DNA of 64,000 bases from Pogonophryne albipinna (lineage: Eukaryota > Chordata > Actinopteri > Perciformes > Artedidraconidae), in contig CM053262.1 of NCBI GenBank assembly GCA_028583405.1, positions 22,007,283-22,071,282 on the forward strand. The letters run 5' to 3'. The position numbers were made by a program, and so were the translations under genes. The notes under the pieces were generated by a model. The model worked only from the letters and a program-made list of their open reading frames with translations, was not told where the DNA came from and searched no databases. Positions 57,087 to 64,000 of the stretch are shown one piece after another. Within the stretch, counting starts at the first letter, position 1, and each line of letters starts with the position of its first letter.

Positions 57087-59953
57087 CATTTTTCCGAAAT
57101 AAGAGAGGCTTCTCAATTCTTAAATTTTCCCTCCTTTGAGACTTAGGCCCGTTCTCATTTCAGCAAATCCCCCTCCTCGACTCCTCGACTCCTCGGTCCT
57201 CCGGTAGTGACCCGGAAATGAATTTCAGCGCGCCATGTTGAAGGACATCTCATTTCTCTAAATGCACTTCGAGGACCGAGCATCGAGCATCGAGGAGGCT
57301 CTCTGGAGGAGCTCTAACCGAGGAGACACTGATGGGTCCTCCACGGTCCTCCACGGCTCCTTCGTGGATGCATTTCCGGCAACAGAGATGTTTAAAAGAG
57401 TCGTGACGCACGGCCAGACTTATCTCAGCCAATGACAGCTCTGCATGCATCCCCTGGATATTATTCTGCTTTCATCGCGACGCGATGTTTCCAGAGAGAA
57501 CAGCTGTGAGGTCCGTGCAGAAAGCAGAGCAGTGTGTATAATATATATCACTCAGTAGAACAGGCCTACTCTCTTTATTTGTTGTAGTTTAGTAGACATC
57601 TACAAACAAAGAGTCGATATTTTTCTAAAACCATTTAGTGCTTCACAATAAAATACACAACGGCTGTTAGCTGTAGGTGCGTGTGTGTGGTACAGTGTGT
57701 GTGTAGATGCAGCGGACAGACAGGTCTCAGTTGGTTTGGTGTCCTCTGCTTACTTTTAATACTTGTAAATAAAACTTTTGGCCCGTAATTTATTTTCCTC
57801 ATTGTAGCGACCAAAGAGGGGAGAGGGGGGGGGGGGGGATATATCCAGTCTCTGATAGTGTTACGTTATTATGAGAGTGCTCTGTTTGATTCTGAAATTG
57901 TATATATATGTATATAATATATATATATATATATATGTGTGTATGTGTGTGTGTGTTCGCATCTGTAGGCTGTTATTGTCTCATTATACCGCACTGTGAA
58001 TGAATCAAAGTAAATATAGTAATCATGAACACATCTGTCCATCAGACAGAGTGCTGCTGTGCCTCCTGTCATCAGTAATGGAGTCTCTTTAAAATGACCT
58101 CTCAGAGGAGAGGAGTTCTCATTTCTCTAACCGCCTGCTGCTTCCCCTCCTCTCTCCTCGGTTCCCCTCCTCGGCTCCTCGGCTCGCATTTCCTGTGGGC
58201 GGGACCAGAGCATAGAGAGATAAGAGTTACGACACTCTTTGATGTCACCGCCAGCCGGTCACGTGGTTTATGTATGCCGGGACAGTTCCAAACGCACTTC
58301 CGTGGCAATGCTTCTCTATGGCAAAAACAGCACGAACATGCTCAAAATAGTCATAGATTAAACCAACGCTGTTATTTTTTAAAGATTGCTTTCATATTTC
58401 CATGATGTGGTTACACTTTGTATGGATTGGCACTATTTCCAAGTTTCGTTATTTAACGATATTTTGAGGGGAAAGTGTGGTAGCACAAGCAGGCTATGTT
58501 GCTGTCACTGCCAGGGCAGTCACGTCCGTAGTATAGTTGCGCTGCGCTGTCATGTTCTTCTCATAGACTGTATATATAAGGTTCTTCTATGGGACAGACA
58601 GACAGCAGCGATTGCGTTATTGAATGGTAAATATATATTAAAAAAACACACACACCCAAGTACTTTTTCAGCTGTAATAGCATTATTGCATACTTTTTAT
58701 TGACAGTTTTGCATTTGGAGAGGCAGGGTGACAACGGAAAGCTTGGTAGCCTATTAGTAATAATAATAATATAATTAATAGGCTATTACTTAGATACGTT
58801 TTACATTTTTGGAGGGAAACGCTTGTGTTCATGTTAGCATGGGTAGCATGATCATGTTAAGACTATGAATATAATTTTACCACAACAGTGGATGAACAAT
58901 TGATATGTGTTTGAACAAGAACAACAGGAAGAACAAAGTAAAAGGGACGAACAAATGTGTGAACAAGTATTAAGAACAGTGTATGGAAAAAGTGATGTGT
59001 GTTAGAACAAAACAAAGTAAAATGAATGAGAAGGAGAACAAAGAGGGTTAGGGTTAAACAGAAAAAGATGAATTTAGCCAAAAAACACAATTTGATTAAT
59101 CTAAAGTGTAAAACAATCTTCAACACAGACCAAATTAGTGCCCTTGGACAACAAAACATATGGTGGGGCAAAGAAACGATAAATTAAATTGAGACAGAGT
59201 GGGAGACTGAAAATGATTACTATGATAAATATTCAAACTATTTACAAAACTATTTACAGAAGCTCCTGTTGAACCATGGTTCAACAGAGCAACAAAAACA
59301 GGTTTGTCAATGACGAGGCCACTTTGCCAGGGGGAGGTGATCCAGCGACGAGACAATAAAAAAAAAAAGAGAAACTGAAAAAAGCAATTCATATTAGGTT
59401 CTGTTGAGGCACTACAGGATATAAAACCTTCCAAGCCATGACCTCTGCCTGAAATCAGGACCACTCAGAGGAGAGTGCAGCACATCAAACTGGAGTCAGG
59501 AGTGTGAATAACACATTTTGGCCAAAACAAATTGTTGCTTACCAAACAGTGGCTGAACAATGGACACCAAAAAGTGAAAAACAGAAGCATAATTGTGTGA
59601 ACAACAATTGTGGGGGGGGGGGCATTTTACAAATATTTACAAACAATCAACTATTTATAAAAAAGAAATATTATTTACAAAAAAGGGTTAGGGTAAGCAA
59701 CTATTTACAAAAAAGCAATACAGAACTCTAAGGCATCCAGGAGCCTGACTGAAGAGACATCCTCTTCATCCGTTTCCTGGGCCCTAAAAAGCAGAGCAAG
59801 AATAGGAACAGTGGTGAATAAGGGGAGAGAATACAGTTGGGAGCAGACTGAACAGAGGACATAGCAATATTCATGTTAAAATGTTTGCACAACGACAACA
59901 AATATTATGGCACTTTCGTTTATATTGCATTTTAATAGATCAGTTGTCATACC

Positions 59954-60409
59954 ATGGTTGGATGTGCAGCATTTGGATGCTCTAATCGATCCGAGAAGGG
60001 GTTCCGGATGTATGGCTTCCCTAAGGACGTAGAGCCAAGGAAGAGATGGATGGCAATGGTCAACAGACAAAACCTGTGTCTGACAGAGGACAACAACAGC
60101 AGAAAACACGTCATGTAAGTAATGTTCACAGAGGTGACTTGTTAACATTTTAAAGGGCATCATATTTCCAAGTGTAGAGAATTATGACTCTTCAATGACA
60201 TTTGAAGTGTGCAGTGGAAACTGATCAAACCTACCTACCTACAGGTACACTTTGAAGACGACCAATATATTGGCAACAAATCAGGAGGAAATTTGAGGTT
60301 GAGGCCAGATGCTGTTCCAACAGGAAATCCACGTCAAGGAGTTTGCCTCCAGCTGTTAATGTCAGGAATGATGACCACACCTATTATGGCACATCAAACA
60401 TTGGTATGA
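59954..60409 (+). pseudogene. Broken THAP-domain gene, first two exons
   Basis: Exon 1 (59954-60114) encodes MVGCAAFGCSNRSEKGFRMY with FPKDVEPRKRWM; donor GTAAGT. Exon 2 (from 60245, after CTACAG) encodes VHFEDDQYIGNKSGGNLRLR and DAVPT. These are the two halves of a C2CH THAP finger, but the exons do not join in frame and the third Cys is not visible, so the finger is broken. Confidence 0.65.
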
Positions 60410-60792
60410 TATATGAAGCTAACAATGTTTCCCATGTTATATAATTCAAGGATAGACTACACTCCTAATGCAACCTTCAGATTATACAGCTTCAAAACTA
60501 CCAGGGTTCAGGGATTCTCTGAAGACTCATATACCATATGTAGATAATCTACAGATTTCTTCATACTTTAACATTGCCAATAGACGAACTTAGATGATGT
60601 CACTATAGGAGTGTAGTGTACCCTTAAATGACAATAGGTGCACATGTAAAGGCAGCATACACATATAACAGCAAGATTGCCTTGTTATTGTTACAGAGAT
60701 TCAGGGAGATATTGAGGTGGAGTTCCAAGGGAATGAAAGGGACATAACAGAGAGAGAGTGAGACAGATGTCAGCAGACTGCCAGGGGCCAGT

Positions 60793-61071
60793 ATGTCAGG
60801 GGCCGACAATCAAGAGGCCACCTTACCAGAGATCAGTGTGCCAGGAGCCAGTCAGTCAGGGGTCAGCTATGAAGAGACCAGTTTGCCAGGGTCAGGTGCT
60901 CCAGAGACCAGACTGCCAAGGGCCAGTTGTGACCGGGCTCACGTGGAGGATCTAATGAGGCAACTGAGAAGCGAGAGATTACTAAGAAAGAGAGCAGAGA
61001 GGGCTCTGGTAAACCGGAAAAGGATTAATTCGGCATTAGAAAAAAAAAATCTTCAACACAAACCAAATTAG
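60793..61071 (+). pseudogene. Coiled-coil exon of the THAP gene
   Basis: 92-codon ORF with a Ser/Pro/Gly-rich repeat region (CCAGGGGCCAGT-like DNA repeats) followed by a charged helical stretch (EDLMRQLRSERLLRKRAERA) and a stop. The position suggests it belonged to the THAP gene. Confidence 0.4.
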
Positions 61072-61089
61072 AGCCAGATTACCGTCCAT

Positions 61090-61613
61090 CTGATGAGGTT
61101 TTCACCCTTGTTCAGAACGTGGAGCAGCTGTTCCGTGTGAGGACGAGCGATTCCCTCATGGAGTCCTCAAATGCAGTGTCACAGCTGGAACAAGAAGCCA
61201 TGTTGCTGGACAGCAACCTTCCCTCATGACATGACCTGAAGAAAAAAATCCTCTCAACATACATCAGGCTGAGGTTAAGGATTGCATCAAAGTGCATCAG
61301 GGCTGAGAGGAAGGATAAACATAAAGGGTATCTTGGCAGCAAGAGTCAGAGTAAGAAGGCAAAGAAGACCCAACAGACCTCTGCACCGAAGGTCATAACA
61401 TCTAGGCCACTGCCAAACACCTTACTCGTTGCCATCGATGTACTTGGCATCTCCATTCCCGGTCCAGCACCAGCCTCCTTCAGCAGCAGCACCCTCATTC
61501 AGCAGCACCCTCCTCCAGCAGCAGCAGCACCCTCCTCAGCAGCAGCACCCTCCTCAGCAGCACCCTCCTCGCAGCAGCACAGAAGCAACAACCATGGCTG
61601 ACATATAAGGCTG
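61090..61613 (+). pseudogene. Further C-terminal open stretches of the foldback element protein
   Basis: FTLVQNVEQLFRVRTSDSLM ... LLDSNLPS then stop; a second frame reads HDLKKKILSTYIRLRLRIAS, then a Lys-rich segment, then a region coded by AGCAGCAGCACCCTCCTC repeats. I do not recognise the family. Confidence 0.35.
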
Positions 61614-63100
61614 AATAAAAAAAAGTGCTAATTATTTTTAAGTGTTTATTTTGTTAAAAATAAACATGTTGGATGCATGACCATGTTTTAGGCTCATCCT
61701 TCATTCACTGCCTGTTCAGTGGGCTATTATTTTTTTAATACTGAATAATACCTTTGATGAACAATCATTAAACTAGTGTGTATTACAATACAAAGGAATC
61801 TATCCTAGCATGCCATCAAGCATTAAAAAGTAGCGCTAGGCTAGTTGTACAGTACAGATGAGTTAACACGGAACAGTACCAAAAAAAAACTAAGTACAGT
61901 CAACATGTCACATAATGAAATGTTAGTATATCCCAAAATTCAATTAAATATTAAATGAAATATTTATCACAAACGCCACCTCATTTCTACTAGTGCTAGC
62001 AGTTAAGTCATATCATACAGAAAAAGCCGACTAAGGATGACTGACACGGTCAGGTTCAGCAGATAAAAACCAAAATAACAATAAAAACACATAATCAATC
62101 TAAATCCTGCTTGTTAGTTACCCAGCATCATTGATATATAAGCTGCTAGCGATTCATTACTGAAATCTTACCTTCAAAGCTGACGAAGTCGCGCTAGCTA
62201 ACTAGCAGGCAATGCTAGCAAAATTGGTTGTAACAACCAAGATAAAATATAGATAATTACGCTGTGCATATACAAATGAAGACCAGTATAAGCATCATAA
62301 AGGGCCTCTGATACAATATAGACAGTTGACAATTCAAAAGAGTTCGATATTTCAGCAACTTACCTCTGGGACTAATCGACGCGCCGTAATGTAAGTGAAT
62401 GAGGTCCAACGCCCAAATGACAATATTTTGAACTATTTCGATGTCCATACCCCGGAAGTAGGCGCCGCCATTTTTTACAACGGAGGTCTATGGGAGTGTC
62501 GTAACTCTTATCTCTCTATGGCTCTGGGCGGGACTAAGTCTCGAGGATAGGAGTCGAGGAGGGGAGTTAGAGAAATGAGAAAGGGCCATAGTCCCGCCCA
62601 CAGGAGATGCGAGCGGAGGACCGAGGAGGGGAACTGAGGAGAGAGGAGGGGAAGCAGCAGACGTTTAAAGAAATGAGAACTCCTCTCCTCTGAGCGGTCA
62701 TATTAAAGTGACGTCCGTTCATTATTACGTGCCAACAGCTGCATCAGCTGTCGAGTGTTTTGTCATATTTTATAATATCTGTTAGATCAGCTGAATATTG
62801 TTCCCCCACATATTTACTTTGAATTCATTGAGAGTGCGGTATAATGAGACAATAACAGGCTACAGATGCGGACACACACACACAAATATATTTATATAAA
62901 TATATACAATTTAAAGTATGAGAGCACTCTCATAATAACGTAACACTATCAGAGACTGGATATATCCCCCCCTCTCTCTGGTCGCTGAAATGGGGAATTG
63001 AAATTACGGGCCAAAAGTTGTATTTGCAAGTATTAAAAGTAAGCAGAGGACACCAAACCAACTGAGACCTGTCTGTCTGCCGCATCTACGCACACACTGT

Positions 63101-63284
<184 letters not shown>

Positions 63285-64000
63285 TAGCCTACCACACACA
63301 CCTACAGCTCCTAAAGCATAATCAGGCTACAGCCGTTGTGTATTTTATTATGTGAAGCACTAAATGGTCTTAGAAAAATATCGACTCTTTGTTTGTAGAT
63401 ATCTACTAAACTAAAGCAAATAAAGAGAGTAGGCCTGTTATACTCAGTGATATATATTATACACACTGCTCTGCTTTCTGCACGGACCTCACAGCTGTTC
63501 TCTCTGGAAACATCGCGTCGCGATGAAAGCAGTTTCTAAAATAATATCCAGAGGATGCATGCAGAGCTGTCATTGGCTGAGATAAATCCGGCCGTGCGTC
63601 ACGCCTCCACCGTTCCCGGAAATGCATCCGCGGAGGAACCGTGGAGGAACCATCAGTGTTTCCTCGGTTAGAGCTCCTCCAGAGAGCCTCCTCGACGCTC
63701 GATGCTCGGTCCTCGGTGTGCATTTAGAGAAGTGAGACATCCTTCAAAATGGCGCGCTGAAATTCATTTCCGGGTCACTACTATGAAGGTAGATATGGTG
63801 CAAAATGCGAGAGCGTGTAAAACCTGATGTGAGCACTTGCAGAAAAAAAATCTGAGTTTGTGTGCATACATTTACACTTGTATAAAATATCCACGTAACT
63901 GTGAACCAAATTTACACTTGTAAAAAATAACCACGTAACTGTGAACCAAATTTGAAGTCACAGAAGAAAAAAAAAGTTTTGTAGCTTGTAGAAAAAAATG

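Overview
The window is genomic DNA from a teleost fish. It contains fish-type NLR (NLRC3-like) genes with FISNA and NACHT domains, intron-rich orthologues of vertebrate genes (svop, ssh1, a class I myosin, ncapg2), and a dense load of hAT, Harbinger-like, TTAA-target and THAP-encoding DNA transposons, with retroelement remnants. It also has long CA/GT arrays and one assembly gap of exactly 1000 N.

Layout. 1-6783: the 3' part of NLR copy 1, comprising one FISNA-NACHT exon, three leucine-rich-repeat (LRR) exons and two short terminal exons with consistent splice phases. 6784-16300: repeats, two stem-loops, and a degraded endogenous retrovirus (LTR, primer-binding site, gag-like ORF, integrase tail, env-like leader). 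16324-16923: three exons of an ncapg2 (condensin II) fragment. 17461-19911: a 33-bp minisatellite, then two oppositely oriented 57-bp arrays around a Harbinger Myb-like remnant. 21815-38023: NLR copy 2, with a putative ISRE/AP-1 promoter, three N-terminal module exons, a RING exon, a FISNA-NACHT exon nearly identical to copy 1, and LRR exons running into the gap at 38024-39023. Copy 2's introns are swollen by nested transposons. 39024-45750: repeats. 45754-46596: the first three motor exons of a class I myosin (best match myo1h), cut off at the P-loop. 49371-49451: coding exon 1 of ssh1 (minus strand). 50749-56316: a complete 16-exon svop gene (minus strand, 545 codons plus stop). 56500-63790: two foldback structures; the larger has roughly 1-kb inverted arms around a broken THAP gene.

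ssh1 beside svop matches the vertebrate chromosome neighbourhood that also holds MYO1H (human 12q24). The NLR half looks like a rapidly rearranging immune-gene island. The two NLR copies share exons, introns and repeats, and their LRR section expands by exon duplication and exchange. A GTGTCCCC minisatellite sits inside a transposable element in the LRR intron and has been copied with it three times. I see no new multi-gene system. The most unusual signals are this LRR-intron-minisatellite unit, a hAT element ending 25 bp before the RING exon, and the tandem-array foldback around the Harbinger remnant.
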